A stretch of 64,000 bases of DNA. It comes from an uncultured Aquimarina sp. GTDB lineage: Bacteria; Bacteroidota; Bacteroidia; Flavobacteriales; Flavobacteriaceae. The notes below the pieces were generated by a model. That model was not told the DNA's origin. It made no database searches and saw nothing but the letters and a program-made list of their open reading frames with translations. Where the stretch lies: NCBI GenBank assembly GCA_947496705.1, contig CANMDW010000016.1, positions 1 through 64,000 of the forward strand, given 5' to 3'. A program made the translations under genes and the position numbers. Below are positions 9,506 through 19,136 of this stretch, one piece after another. Each line of letters starts with the position of its first letter. The stretch's first letter is position 1.

Positions 9506-10528
9506 ATGTATAAACTCTTACTACGCCCTATTTTATTTCTATATGATCCCGAGAGTGTGCATCATTTTACATTTAAAATGATCAGATTTTTATCAAAAAT
9601 TCCATTGGTGTCTTCAATATTTAGAGGCATATATGGTGTAAATGATCCAAAACTGGAAAGAGAAGTTTTTGGATTAACGTTCAAAAACCCGGTGGGATTG
9701 GCAGCTGGGTTTGATAAAGATGCAAAATTGTATAATGAACTTTACAACTTTGGCTTTGGTTTTATTGAGATCGGAACCTTAACCCCAAAACCACAAGAAG
9801 GAAACCCCAAAAAAAGGCTATTCAGACTCAAAAAAGATAGTGCAATTATCAACAGAATGGGGTTCAATAATGGAGGGGTAGAAGACGCAGTAAAGCGCTT
9901 AAAAAAGAATAAAGATATATTAATAGGTGGAAATATAGGGAAGAATAAGGTGACTCCCAATAAAGATGCTGTAGAGGATTATAAAGTTTGCTTTGAAGCC
10001 TTATTTGAGTATGTAGATTACTTTGTAGTGAATGTGAGCTCACCCAATACACCAAATTTAAGAGCATTGCAGGATAAAAAACCACTAACAGAGCTTCTGA
10101 ATACGTTACAAGAACAAAACCTGCAGAAACCTTCACAAAAACCGATCTTATTAAAGATTGCACCAGATTTGACCGATGAACAGTTGCTGGACATTATTAC
10201 TATTGTAAAAGAGACCAAAATAGCAGGAGTAATTGCTACCAATACCACTATTTCCAGAGAAAATCTACAGTCTGATCCTTTGATAGCCAAAGAAACCGGA
10301 GGGTTAAGTGGTAAGCCATTAACAAATCGATCTACAGAAGTTATTCGATTTTTATATGAAAAAAGTAATAAAGCATTCCCAATTATTGGAGTAGGGGGAA
10401 TACATAGTGCCAAAGATGCCATGGAAAAATTAGAAGCAGGCGCCAGTCTGATCCAATTGTATACCGGTTTCATTTATGAAGGGCCAAAACTAATTAAGGA
10501 TATCAATAAAGCATTACTTCGTAAATAG
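9506..10528 (+). CDS. pyrD: Quinone-dependent dihydroorotate dehydrogenase (class 2)
   Basis: 340 aa. The N-terminal amphipathic extension (YKLLLRPILFLYDPESVHHFTF) is typical of the membrane-associated class 2 enzyme. FMN and substrate motifs are AAGFDKDAKLYNEL, INRMGFNNGG, VNVSSPNTPNLR (catalytic Ser of class 2) and VGGIHSAKDA. Oxidises dihydroorotate to orotate with a quinone acceptor in pyrimidine synthesis. A TATTTTTG element (9478-9485) lies just upstream, but I could not place a -33 TTG at proper spacing. The LysE gene begins a few bases downstream. Confidence 0.95.
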   Translation: MYKLLLRPILFLYDPESVHHFTFKMIRFLSKIPLVSSIFRGIYGVNDPKLEREVFGLTFKNPVGLAAGFDKDAKLYNELYNFGFGFIEIGTLTPKPQEGNPKKRLFRLKKDSAIINRMGFNNGGVEDAVKRLKKNKDILIGGNIGKNKVTPNKDAVEDYKVCFEALFEYVDYFVVNVSSPNTPNLRALQDKKPLTELLNTLQEQNLQKPSQKPILLKIAPDLTDEQLLDIITIVKETKIAGVIATNTTISRENLQSDPLIAKETGGLSGKPLTNRSTEVIRFLYEKSNKAFPIIGVGGIHSAKDAMEKLEAGASLIQLYTGFIYEGPKLIKDINKALLRK

Positions 10529-10534
10529 TTTTTG

Positions 10535-11167
10535 ATGGATATAAACTACGAAATTCTCTATACATTCATGATTGCTTCGGCGGCCTTGGCCATTTCTCCG
10601 GGACCCGATAATATATTTGTTTTGATGCAAAGTATGGCGAATGGTAAAAAATATGGTTTGGCAGTGGTAGCTGGTTTAATGTCGGGATGTTTTGTGCATA
10701 CAACATTGGTGGCATTTGGGGTGTCTGTACTTATTAAGCAAAGTGATGTTTTGTTTTTTATGATAAAACTTCTTGGAGCGTTATATTTATTTTTTCTGGC
10801 TTATAAAGTGTTTAAAAGTGATGCTGCGATACAGCTTTCTGGAGAAACGGTAGAGAAAAAGAGTTTAGGACAACTATATAGACAAGGATTTATCATGAAT
10901 GTGCTCAATCCTAAAGTATCTATATTCTTTTTGGCTTTTTTCCCAGGTTTTTTGTTTAGTGACACTCTCAGCAATGTATGGCAGTTTTATGTATTAGGAA
11001 CCTTATTTGTTATTGTAGGAACCATTGTTTTTGGATCGATCGCAATTTTATCAGGGGCTATTTCCGAATATATAAAAAAGAATGCAAAAGTTGGCACTGT
11101 TTTAAAATGGTTGCAGATCATAGTCTTTATCGGGATAGGGATTTTTATCCTTTTTTCTGAAAAATAA
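10535..11167 (+). CDS. LysE family translocator
   Basis: About 210 aa with six hydrophobic helices and the LysE/RhtB N-terminal signature AISPGPDNIFVL. An inner-membrane exporter of amino acids or related metabolites; substrate unknown. The ATG at 10535 is preferred to an in-frame TTG one codon earlier. It follows pyrD with a gap of about 6 bp, so is probably co-transcribed. Confidence 0.88.
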   Translation: MDINYEILYTFMIASAALAISPGPDNIFVLMQSMANGKKYGLAVVAGLMSGCFVHTTLVAFGVSVLIKQSDVLFFMIKLLGALYLFFLAYKVFKSDAAIQLSGETVEKKSLGQLYRQGFIMNVLNPKVSIFFLAFFPGFLFSDTLSNVWQFYVLGTLFVIVGTIVFGSIAILSGAISEYIKKNAKVGTVLKWLQIIVFIGIGIFILFSEK

Positions 11168-11216
11168 TCATACTTTTATATTCAAAACACACTTTCTTCT
11201 AATTTGATGCTTTGAA

Positions 11217-12083
11217 ATGCCCGAAAACGTAAAAATTATTGAATGTCCAAGAGATGCTATGCAGGGTATAAAAGAGTTTATTCCTACCGGGAAAAAGGTA
11301 CAGTATATTCAGTCTTTATTGCGGTGTGGTTTTGATACGATCGATTTCGGAAGTTTTGTATCACCCAAAGCAATACCACAAATGGTAGATACTGCCGAGG
11401 TTTTGTCACAGTTGGATCTTTCTGATACACAAAGTAAGCTATTGGCTATTGTCGCCAATGTGCGTGGGGCAAGTGATGCTGCACAGCATGCAGCAATCGA
11501 TTATTTAGGATATCCGTTTTCTATTTCTGAAAATTTCCAGATGCGTAATACCCACAAAACTATTGCAGAATCTGTTGAAACACTGCAAGAGATCCTCAAT
11601 ATTGCCGATAAGGCAAATAAAGAAGTAGTTGCTTATCTTTCTATGGGTTTTGGCAATCCTTATGGAGATCCCTGGGATGTTGAGATTGTTGGACAATGGA
11701 CAGAACGATTGAGTACTATGGGGGTAAAGATCCTTTCTTTATCTGATACAGTAGGAACATCTACACCAAAGATTATCGATTATTTATTTTCAAACCTGAT
11801 ATCCAAATATCCCGAGATAGAATTCGGGGCACATTTACATACTACACCTACCACCTGGTTTGAAAAAATAGATTCGGCCTATAAAGCAGGATGCCGAAGG
11901 TTTGATGGAGCGATTCAGGGATTTGGCGGTTGCCCCATGGCAAAAGATGAGCTTACCGGTAACATGCCAACAGAACGTATGGTTTCCTATTTTACAACAG
12001 TACATGCAGATACTAATATAAGAACCCTAAGTTTTGAATCTTCATATAATGAAGCTACCAAGGTTTTTTCTATGTATCATTGA
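11217..12083 (+). CDS. Hydroxymethylglutaryl-CoA lyase
   Basis: 288 aa TIM-barrel enzyme of the HMGL-like family. Start motif IECPRDAMQG (cf. VEVGPRDGLQ in classical enzymes), LSLSDTVGTSTP, FGAHLHTTP and the catalytic-cysteine loop GFGGCPMAKDELTGNMPTE. Cleaves HMG-CoA to acetoacetate and acetyl-CoA in leucine catabolism, which fits metabolically with the leucine dehydrogenase 5 kb upstream. The unusual CPRD in place of GPRD is common in bacteroidete homologues as I recall them. Confidence 0.87.
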   Translation: MPENVKIIECPRDAMQGIKEFIPTGKKVQYIQSLLRCGFDTIDFGSFVSPKAIPQMVDTAEVLSQLDLSDTQSKLLAIVANVRGASDAAQHAAIDYLGYPFSISENFQMRNTHKTIAESVETLQEILNIADKANKEVVAYLSMGFGNPYGDPWDVEIVGQWTERLSTMGVKILSLSDTVGTSTPKIIDYLFSNLISKYPEIEFGAHLHTTPTTWFEKIDSAYKAGCRRFDGAIQGFGGCPMAKDELTGNMPTERMVSYFTTVHADTNIRTLSFESSYNEATKVFSMYH

Positions 12084-12166
12084 TTTGTATTTATTTAAAA
12101 ATCAATCTCTTAAGAAGCTTCGATTTTTACGATTTAAAATTAATTTAGATTTAATATAAATAAAGT

Positions 12167-12196
12167 TTGTCAAATGTATTTTGATGAATATATTTG
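12167..12196 (+). promoter_or_regulatory. Bacteroidota-type promoter of the DUF4856-imelysin cluster
   Basis: TTG (12167-12169), 19-bp spacer, TATATTTG (12189-12196): an exact fit to the TTG-N19-TAnnTTTG consensus of Bacteroidota primary sigma. It lies about 42 bp before the DUF4856 start codon. Confidence 0.75.
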
Positions 12197-12238
12197 CAGA
12201 CATAATTAACTATTCATAATAAGTCTAAATAAAAAGTA

Positions 12239-13465
12239 ATGAAAATCAATAATCTTTTAAAAATAATTTGCCTGGCAGGAACCCTAACTTTCTGTTCTTG
12301 CTCATCAGATGATGATAGTACTCCCATAGATCAAATAGAAACACCTGCTACCTATGTTTTTGAACGTAATGGGGAAAGCTCGGTAAGTTTTGGAGGGCAG
12401 ACTACCCGTATTGCTATGGCCGAGGAAATTATAAGTGCATTAAAAGATGATGCTAAAACAGAAGCAAATTTGGATGCTATGTTTGCTCATGTTGAAGGAG
12501 CAGATGACTTTTCTGATGCAGATCTTAATGCTTCTGATAAAAGTATAAGAAGCAAGACTGCTGCCTCGAGAGATTTTTTTTCGACAAATACGGTAGATGC
12601 TACAGCTATCAAGGAAACGTTTGATAGTTGGATCAAAAGCCAGGTAGAAGATGTATTTCCTAATTGGACGACAACTGCTTCTGCAGGAATTGCAGGAGTA
12701 TTGCAAGAAGGTGGTGGTGGCTCTAACCGATATGTAAATGCAAAAGGATTGGAGTTGAATCAGGCATTTGCCAAGAGTTTAATAGGTGCTTTAATGACCG
12801 ATCAGGCATTAAACAATTATTTAGGAACTGCCATACTTGACGAAGCCAGCAATAGAGAGGATAACAATAATGAACTTGTTGCCGAAGGAAAAAATTATAC
12901 TACCATGGAGCATAAATGGGACGAAGCTTATGGGTATTTATATGGTGCATCTTTAGATAAAGCCAATCCAAATACAACTATTGGAGACGATGATAGTTTT
13001 TTAAACAAGTATATAGGCAGAGTAGAAGGAGATACAGATTTTAGGGGTATTGCCAAAGAAATATTTGAAGCTTTTAAATTAGGTAGAGCTGCAATTGTTG
13101 CCAAACGATATGATGTGCGTGATGCGCAGGCTGCAATTATTAGAGAAAAAATATCAGAGATCATTGCCATAAGAGCAGTATTCTATTTACAACAAGGAAA
13201 AAGTGCTTTGGAAACCTCTTCTATCGATTATGCAGCTGCATTTCATGATCTGTCAGAAGGGTATGGGTTTATTTATAGTTTACAGTTTACCAGAAATCCA
13301 GGTACTAATGCACCCTATTTCACAAAATCTGAGGTTGATGGTTTTATAAGCCAATTGATGGCGGGAGCTAATGGATTTTGGGACCTTAGCCCGGCGACCT
13401 TACAATCAATTTCAGAGGCAATTGCTAATAAATTCAGTTTTACTGTAGTGCAGGCCGGAAGTTAG
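12239..13465 (+). CDS. DUF4856 domain lipoprotein
   Basis: 408 aa with a lipoprotein signal peptide (lipobox around FCSCSSDDD, Cys ~20) and an Asp/Ser-rich linker. The rest matches DUF4856 (TYVFERNGESSVSFGGQTTRI; GLELNQAFAKSLIGALMTDQ; EHKWDEAYGYLYG). DUF4856 proteins are found beside imelysin, HTTM and TonB-receptor genes in flavobacteria, as here, pointing to a surface or periplasmic role in iron acquisition. Preceded by a consensus promoter and followed by a terminator-like hairpin. Confidence 0.88.
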   Translation: MKINNLLKIICLAGTLTFCSCSSDDDSTPIDQIETPATYVFERNGESSVSFGGQTTRIAMAEEIISALKDDAKTEANLDAMFAHVEGADDFSDADLNASDKSIRSKTAASRDFFSTNTVDATAIKETFDSWIKSQVEDVFPNWTTTASAGIAGVLQEGGGGSNRYVNAKGLELNQAFAKSLIGALMTDQALNNYLGTAILDEASNREDNNNELVAEGKNYTTMEHKWDEAYGYLYGASLDKANPNTTIGDDDSFLNKYIGRVEGDTDFRGIAKEIFEAFKLGRAAIVAKRYDVRDAQAAIIREKISEIIAIRAVFYLQQGKSALETSSIDYAAAFHDLSEGYGFIYSLQFTRNPGTNAPYFTKSEVDGFISQLMAGANGFWDLSPATLQSISEAIANKFSFTVVQAGS

Positions 13466-13488
13466 AAGTGTAAGAACAAGTAAACCAT

Positions 13489-13531
13489 AAAAAAAGAGGC
13501 GAAATAGTACATGATTTCTTCCTCTTTTTTT
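13489..13531 (+). terminator. Terminator or attenuator between DUF4856 and imelysin genes
   Basis: A run of A plus GAGG (13489-13499) pairs with CCTC plus seven T (13521-13531). Transcription may end here or be attenuated. A TACATTTG element (13531-13538) begins at its edge and could be the -7 box of a separate imelysin promoter, although no TTG at good spacing is seen. Confidence 0.6.
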
Positions 13532-13570
13532 ACATTTGCAAAAAGTTTATTAAGAATAAATAAAAATAAG

Positions 13571-14692
13571 ATGAAGAAGGTATTGTTTTTAGTTTTTGTT
13601 ACCACATTTCTTGTAACAAGTTGCTCATCAAGCGATGATGCCAGCGATGATGGTGGATCTGCAGATGGTTTTGACAGAAAAGCATTGCTCGAGAACATAG
13701 CAGATAACATAGCAATACCTGCATACCAAAGTTTTGCCAATGATATGACCGCATTAAAAACAGCTACTTCAAACTTTATAAATACAACCAACGAATCAAA
13801 TTTGGTTGCTGTAAGGAATGTATGGACCGATGCTTATATTTCCTGGCAATCTGTTGGCGTATTTGAAATAGGAAAAGCAGAAGAGCTTTCTTTTATAAAC
13901 TTTATGAATGTTTATCCTGTGAATGCTGTTAATATTGAGGCTAATATTACAGATGGTAATTACGATCTTAATTTGGTTATGCAACAAGATGAGCAAGGAT
14001 TCGGAGCATTGGATTACCTGCTTAACGGATTGGCAGGTTCTGATACAGATATTGTAGCCTTTTATACAAGTAATGCAAATGCGGCTAATTATAAAAAGTA
14101 CTTATCTGATCTTGTAAATCGTATGGATGATCTTACTAATCAGGTTTTAGAAGACTGGATCAATGGATATAGAGATACCTTTGTAAATAATAAAGGTTCT
14201 TCGGCAACAAGCTCTTTGGATAAAATCGTGAATGACTATATTTTTCATTACGAAAAACATCTTCGGGCCGGTAAAATAGGAATACCCGCAGGTGCTTTTG
14301 TAGGAGGTCCTCTGGAAGATAAGGTAGAGGCTTTTTATAAAGGAGATTTGTCTAAAACCTTGTTTTTGGCCAATTTGAATGCTATGGAAGCTCTTTTTAA
14401 TGGAAAGCATTTTGGTAAAAATACTACAGGAGAAAGCTTTAAAACATATTTAGATTTTTTAAATACTATAAAAGAAGGAGAGGATCTTTCTGGTATGATT
14501 AATAAACAATTTAATATGGTGAGAACTATTGCTTCAGATTTGGATGATAATTTTTCTTCTCAGGTTAAAAACAATAACACTTTAATGTTAAGCATATTTG
14601 ATAACTTACAAAAGAATGTTGTTCACTTCAAAGTCGATATGCTTTCGGCCTTCTCGGTAAGGGTCGATTTCTTGGATGCAGATGGAGATTAA
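13571..14692 (+). CDS. Imelysin family lipoprotein
   Basis: About 373 aa from the ATG at 13571, chosen because it opens directly on a lipoprotein signal (MKKVLFLVFVTTFLVTSC) whereas the longer frame starts inside the upstream hairpin. The imelysin-peptidase domain includes AWQSVGVFEIG-like and FALGALDYLL-like segments; here they read SWQSVGVFEIGKAEE and GFGALDYLLNG. The canonical GxHxxE motif is altered (His to Gly, Glu to Asp), which I believe is frequent among bacteroidete members. Iron-regulated outer-surface proteins of this family (IrpA) function in iron uptake. Confidence 0.88.
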   Translation: MKKVLFLVFVTTFLVTSCSSSDDASDDGGSADGFDRKALLENIADNIAIPAYQSFANDMTALKTATSNFINTTNESNLVAVRNVWTDAYISWQSVGVFEIGKAEELSFINFMNVYPVNAVNIEANITDGNYDLNLVMQQDEQGFGALDYLLNGLAGSDTDIVAFYTSNANAANYKKYLSDLVNRMDDLTNQVLEDWINGYRDTFVNNKGSSATSSLDKIVNDYIFHYEKHLRAGKIGIPAGAFVGGPLEDKVEAFYKGDLSKTLFLANLNAMEALFNGKHFGKNTTGESFKTYLDFLNTIKEGEDLSGMINKQFNMVRTIASDLDDNFSSQVKNNNTLMLSIFDNLQKNVVHFKVDMLSAFSVRVDFLDADGD

Positions 14693-14710
14693 ATAGCGAT
14701 ACATTCATAG

Positions 14711-16072
14711 ATGAATTTTAAGATTAACGAATATCTAAAAAAAAATACAGAGGCTGCACCACTTGCAGTCTTTCGTATTTTTTTTGGTATAATGATGTTC
14801 ATCAGTATTATTCGTTTTTGGAGCTATGGCTGGATAGATAAACTGTATATACAACCTAAGTTTTTCTTTTCATATTACGGTTTTGATTCGATTAAACCGA
14901 TGGGCATGTATACTTACCTGATTTTTGTTGTATGTGCTGTATCATCGATCATGGTAGCACTCGGGTATAAATACAGAATCGCAATGCTTACTTTTTTCCT
15001 CAGCTTCACCTATATAGAGTTAATGGATAAGACTACGTATCTAAATCATTACTACTTTATAAGTCTTCTTAGTTTTGTGATGATCTTTTTACCGGCTAAT
15101 GCATATTTTTCATTGGATGCAAAGCGGAAAGAAAATGCTTTTCAATATATCCCCAATTGGACTATAGATGCTATCAAATTACTCTTGGGGATCGTATATT
15201 TTTATGCAGGTTTGGCAAAACTTAATTCTGATTGGTTGATAAAAGCAATGCCGCTTAAAATTTGGCTGCCTTCTAAATATGATATTCCACTTTTAGGTGA
15301 TTTGATGCAACAGGAATGGGTGCATTATCTATTCACTTATGTAGGTGCTGTTTATGATCTTACGATCCCATTTTTATTGTTATACAGAAAGACAAGGGTT
15401 TTTGCATTTATATTGGTAGTGATCTTTCATGTGTTAACCCGGGTATTATTTCCAATAGGGATGTTCCCTTATATCATGATTGTAAGTACCTTGATATTTT
15501 TTGATGCAGGTTTTCATCACAAGGTAATAACATATATTGCTAAAATATGTAGAATAAATAAGTTTCAATTTGATACAAAAAGAGCACTGCTATTTATTCC
15601 GAAGAAAAACAAAATTCTTATCACGACACTTACACTGTTTTTTGTAATTCAATTACTTTTGCCGTTTCGATATCTGCTGTATCCGGGAGAATTATTCTGG
15701 ACAGAAGAAGGATATCGGTTTTCCTGGCGTGTCATGTTGATAGAAAAAGCAGGATATGCCAGTTTTAAGATAGTCGATGAGATAACAGGTAACAGGTTTT
15801 ATGTCGATAACGATGATTTCCTTACTGCTTTTCAGCAGAAACAAATGGCAACACAACCAGATTTTATAGTACAATATGCACACTATTTAAAAGACCATTT
15901 TGAAGGCCAGGGACATCAGAATGTACAGGTATTTGTAGAGAGTTATGTTGCGCTCAATGGCAGGTTAAGTAGTCAATATATAGATCCAGAGGTGGATCTT
16001 GGAAAACAAAAAGAGTCATTTAAACATAAAACGTGGATTATTCCATTTAAAGATGAAATCAAAGGGTTATAA
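14711..16072 (+). CDS. HTTM domain integral membrane protein
   Basis: 453 aa with an HTTM (horizontally transferred transmembrane, vitamin K-dependent gamma-carboxylase-like) domain. Many hydrophobic helices lie in residues 15-320, with FRIFFGIMMFISIIRFW, DKTTYLNHYYFISLLSF and FYAGLAKLNSDWL, followed by a soluble C-terminal region. Inner-membrane. Family members near imelysin and TonB-receptor genes are of unknown biochemical role; carboxylation has not been shown for them. It starts 18 bp after the imelysin stop and its end overlaps the receptor start by 20 bp, so co-translation is likely. Confidence 0.87.
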   Translation: MNFKINEYLKKNTEAAPLAVFRIFFGIMMFISIIRFWSYGWIDKLYIQPKFFFSYYGFDSIKPMGMYTYLIFVVCAVSSIMVALGYKYRIAMLTFFLSFTYIELMDKTTYLNHYYFISLLSFVMIFLPANAYFSLDAKRKENAFQYIPNWTIDAIKLLLGIVYFYAGLAKLNSDWLIKAMPLKIWLPSKYDIPLLGDLMQQEWVHYLFTYVGAVYDLTIPFLLLYRKTRVFAFILVVIFHVLTRVLFPIGMFPYIMIVSTLIFFDAGFHHKVITYIAKICRINKFQFDTKRALLFIPKKNKILITTLTLFFVIQLLLPFRYLLYPGELFWTEEGYRFSWRVMLIEKAGYASFKIVDEITGNRFYVDNDDFLTAFQQKQMATQPDFIVQYAHYLKDHFEGQGHQNVQVFVESYVALNGRLSSQYIDPEVDLGKQKESFKHKTWIIPFKDEIKGL

Positions 16073-18521
16073 TATATTATTGTTTGTACTATTGATAACA
16101 AGTACTGTTTTTGGACAATATAAATTAACAGGAACAGTAACAGATCAAAATAACCAGCCTATTGCAAATGCCGAAGTGTTTAATCAAAATACAGGGGATC
16201 AGACACGTACCGATAGCAATGGTCAATTTGAGTTTGCCGGACTTCAACAGGGAGCATACCAGATCACTATTTTTAGCTTTGATTTTAAAATTCTCGAGCA
16301 GCAGATAAAAATAGTGGGTGATACCTCAAAAGATTTTGTACTAAGTCTGCTGGGAGAAGAACTTTCTGAAGTTTTGATTACACAGCGTAGGGCTCGTATT
16401 TTTGGTTTAAAACAGTTAAAACCCGTAGAAGGAACTGCCATCTATGCCGGTAAGAAGAGTGAAGTGGTTTTATTAGAAAACGTTTTAGGTAATTTGGCGT
16501 CAAACAATGCCAGGCAGATTTATGCTCAGGTTGTGGGATTAAATATCTATGAGAACAGCGTTGGGGGATTACAACTCAATATAGGCGGAAGAGGTTTAGA
16601 TCCCAATCGTACTGCCAATTTTAATACACGTCAAAACGGGTATGATATCAGTGCCGATGTGCTTGGGTATCCCGAGAGTTATTACACGCCTCCGGCAGAA
16701 GCTTTAAGCGAAATACAAGTAGTACGGGGAGCGGCCTCTTTACAATATGGAACACAATTTGGCGGATTGATCAATTTTAAAATGAAGCAACCTAACCCCA
16801 GTAAAAAAATTGAGTTGCTATCTCGTCAATCTTTCGGATCATTTAATTTATTTACCAGTTTTAATAGTTTGAGTGGTACTTTGGGGAAGTTTAGCTACTA
16901 TACCTATTTTAATTATAAAACCGGAGATGGTTTCAGACCAAATTCAGATTTTGATTCTAAAAACTATTATGCACATGTAGGATATCAACTATCAGAAAAG
17001 ACAAAACTTACCGGTGAGTTCACATATCTGGATTATTTAGCCAAACAACCTGGTGGATTAACAGATACTCAATTTGAGGTCGATCCTGATTTCAGTAATA
17101 GAACGAGAAATTGGTTTGAAGTAGACTGGAAATTGTTCTCATTAAAATTAGAGCACGAATTTTCTGAGAAGACAGATTTTAGCATCAATCTCTTTGGATT
17201 GGATGCATCGAGAAAAGCATTAGGTTTTAGAGGAATACCAACAGATCTGAATTCGAATCCTATAACGGCTGTCGATGAGGTGGATACCGAAGGTAATTTT
17301 GTGAATCCAAGAGATTTGATCACAGGAAATTTCAGAAACTGGGGAGCAGAAGCAAGATTACTAAGCCGTTATAATTTTATCGGAAAAGAATCGGTGTTTC
17401 TGATAGGTTCCAAATTTTATCAAGCCGATAATGATGCACGACAAGGTCCGGGAAGCCTGGGAACAGATGCGAATTTTGATTTTCAAAACGAAACGTTTCC
17501 GGATTATGCAAATCAATCCACTTTTGATTTTCCCAATCTTAATGTAGCTGTATTTGGAGAAAATATTTTTAATATCACAGAAAAGTTTTCTATCACTCCG
17601 GGAATTAGGTTCGAATACATTAAAACACAAACTGAGGGAATCTACAACAATGTGATTTTTGATAATGCAGGCAATCCTATAAGTAATGTTACCGAGACCG
17701 ATGATGAACAATTAGAAAGATCTTTCGTCTTGTTAGGAATTGGATCAAGTTATAAACTCAACCCTAATCTTGAAGCATATGCCAATGTTTCTCAAAATTA
17801 CAGATCTGTTACCTTTAATGATATACGCATTGTAAACCCCACATTTGCGATTCGCCCGGATATTGGAGATGAAGAAGGATATACTGCAGATCTTGGGATT
17901 CGCGGAAAAATAAATAATATGTTCACCTATGATGCCAGTGTTTTTGGGTTGTGGTATCAGGACAGAATAGGAGAAGTATTTAATGATAGAGCACAGCGAG
18001 TGCGTGGTAATATTGGTGATGCAATGATTTATGGGTTAGAAAGTTATGCGAATTGGAATATTGCCAATTCATTTTTTTCCAGTAACACCAATTACATATT
18101 AAATACCTTTGTTAATTTGGCAATTACAGATTCAGAATATACAAGTTCAGAAGAACCAATCGAAGGGAATAAGGTAGAATTTATTCCTTTGATAAATATA
18201 AAAACAGGAATAGGTTTCGGTTTCAAAAACTTTCTGGGAAGTATTCAATTTACCCACTTGTCAGAGCAGTTTACCGAAGTAACCAATGCAGATAGGGGGA
18301 TACAGGGTAGTAAAGAAGAAGGAACGTTGGGTAAGATCCCGGGCTATTCGATACTTGATGTTTCATTTTCATATACTTATAAAATGTTTAAGCTAGAAAC
18401 AGGAGTCAATAATTTGTTAGACGAAAGCTATTTTACTCAAAGAGCAACCGGATATCCTGGGCCAGGAATTATTCCTTCTGCCCCAGTATCCTGGTATGCA
18501 ACTCTTCAATTTAAATTATAG
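16053..18521 (+). CDS. TonB-dependent receptor, FecA-like, with carboxypeptidase-like N-domain
   Basis: About 822 aa from the ATG at 16053, which gives a clean signal peptide (GYNILLFVLLITSTVFGQ); a TTG-initiated extension to 15999 is less likely. Domains: carboxypeptidase D regulatory-like (22-100, LTGTVTDQNNQPIANAEV), plug (~115-260, NIGGRGLDPNRT, EIQVVRGAASLQYGTQFGG) and 22-strand barrel ending in SWYATLQFKL. Outer-membrane uptake powered by TonB; with imelysin upstream the substrate is probably ferric iron or a siderophore. Confidence 0.92.
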   Translation: MKSKGYNILLFVLLITSTVFGQYKLTGTVTDQNNQPIANAEVFNQNTGDQTRTDSNGQFEFAGLQQGAYQITIFSFDFKILEQQIKIVGDTSKDFVLSLLGEELSEVLITQRRARIFGLKQLKPVEGTAIYAGKKSEVVLLENVLGNLASNNARQIYAQVVGLNIYENSVGGLQLNIGGRGLDPNRTANFNTRQNGYDISADVLGYPESYYTPPAEALSEIQVVRGAASLQYGTQFGGLINFKMKQPNPSKKIELLSRQSFGSFNLFTSFNSLSGTLGKFSYYTYFNYKTGDGFRPNSDFDSKNYYAHVGYQLSEKTKLTGEFTYLDYLAKQPGGLTDTQFEVDPDFSNRTRNWFEVDWKLFSLKLEHEFSEKTDFSINLFGLDASRKALGFRGIPTDLNSNPITAVDEVDTEGNFVNPRDLITGNFRNWGAEARLLSRYNFIGKESVFLIGSKFYQADNDARQGPGSLGTDANFDFQNETFPDYANQSTFDFPNLNVAVFGENIFNITEKFSITPGIRFEYIKTQTEGIYNNVIFDNAGNPISNVTETDDEQLERSFVLLGIGSSYKLNPNLEAYANVSQNYRSVTFNDIRIVNPTFAIRPDIGDEEGYTADLGIRGKINNMFTYDASVFGLWYQDRIGEVFNDRAQRVRGNIGDAMIYGLESYANWNIANSFFSSNTNYILNTFVNLAITDSEYTSSEEPIEGNKVEFIPLINIKTGIGFGFKNFLGSIQFTHLSEQFTEVTNADRGIQGSKEEGTLGKIPGYSILDVSFSYTYKMFKLETGVNNLLDESYFTQRATGYPGPGIIPSAPVSWYATLQFKL

Positions 18522-18537
18522 ACTGTGATATAAAAAC

Positions 18538-18579
18538 ATTAACTTTTGTTTAATCAAAGAATTAACTTTTGTTCAATCA
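18538..18579. promoter_or_regulatory. Direct repeat in front of the PAS gene, candidate operator
   Basis: ATTAACTTTTGTTTAATCA (18538-18556) is repeated at 18561-18579 with one mismatch, a 23-bp period (about two helical turns). A TATTTTTG -7-like box (18600-18607) follows. The arrangement looks like two tandem binding sites of a regulator. Confidence 0.5.
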
Positions 18580-18623
18580 TAGAGACAAGTTTAATTCTAT
18601 ATTTTTGATCAAAATGATTTATT

Positions 18624-19136
18624 ATGAATGAATTATGGGGCTACGACCATATGATGGCAGCATATTATGAGAAGATGTCTGACTTTTCATTACCATTATT
18701 ATCTTGGGAATTCTATGGAGAGCATCATGCTACACTAGAAACCTTTAAAGAAGATTTTAATACATTAAAGAAAATCACCAAGAACTGGAATTTTTCCAGA
18801 AACTACCATAAAGCATTTATTGAAGAACAATCTGTTATTCTCATCACTAATCCAGACCTTACCATTATATATGCATCAAATAATATTCATAAAATGAATG
18901 GCTACTCATCTGGTGAGGTGATTGGCAAGTCTCCCAAAATGTTTCAGGGACAGGATACCTGCAGTATCACATCGGCAAAGGTTAGAAAAGCCGTTAATAA
19001 TGAAGAACCTTTTGAAGTATCCATCCTTAATTACAGAAAAGATATGACTTCTTACTTATGTGTAATTAAAGGGTTTCCCGTTCATGATAAACAAGGTAAG
19101 TTAATAAACTACATAGCTTTCGAAAAAGCTGCATAA
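18624..19136 (+). CDS. PAS domain protein, LOV-like but lacking the photoactive cysteine
   Basis: 170 aa: about 65 helical N-terminal residues, then one PAS domain (67-168: VILITNPDLTIIYASNNIHKMNGYSSGEVIGKSPKMFQG, EPFEVSILNYRKDMTSY, VKGFPVHDKQGKLI). The GKSPKMFQGQDT segment aligns with the LOV signature GRNCRFLQGPDT, but the flavin-reactive Cys is Pro and the following residues differ, so it is unlikely to form a cysteinyl adduct. No output domain is attached; it probably signals through protein contact. A direct repeat lies in its promoter. Confidence 0.8.
   Translation: MNELWGYDHMMAAYYEKMSDFSLPLLSWEFYGEHHATLETFKEDFNTLKKITKNWNFSRNYHKAFIEEQSVILITNPDLTIIYASNNIHKMNGYSSGEVIGKSPKMFQGQDTCSITSAKVRKAVNNEEPFEVSILNYRKDMTSYLCVIKGFPVHDKQGKLINYIAFEKAA

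Noticed and set aside
15999..16052. TTG-initiated N-terminal extension of the TonB receptor
   Set aside because: The ATG at 16053 gives a proper signal peptide; the extension would precede it and is encoded inside the HTTM gene.
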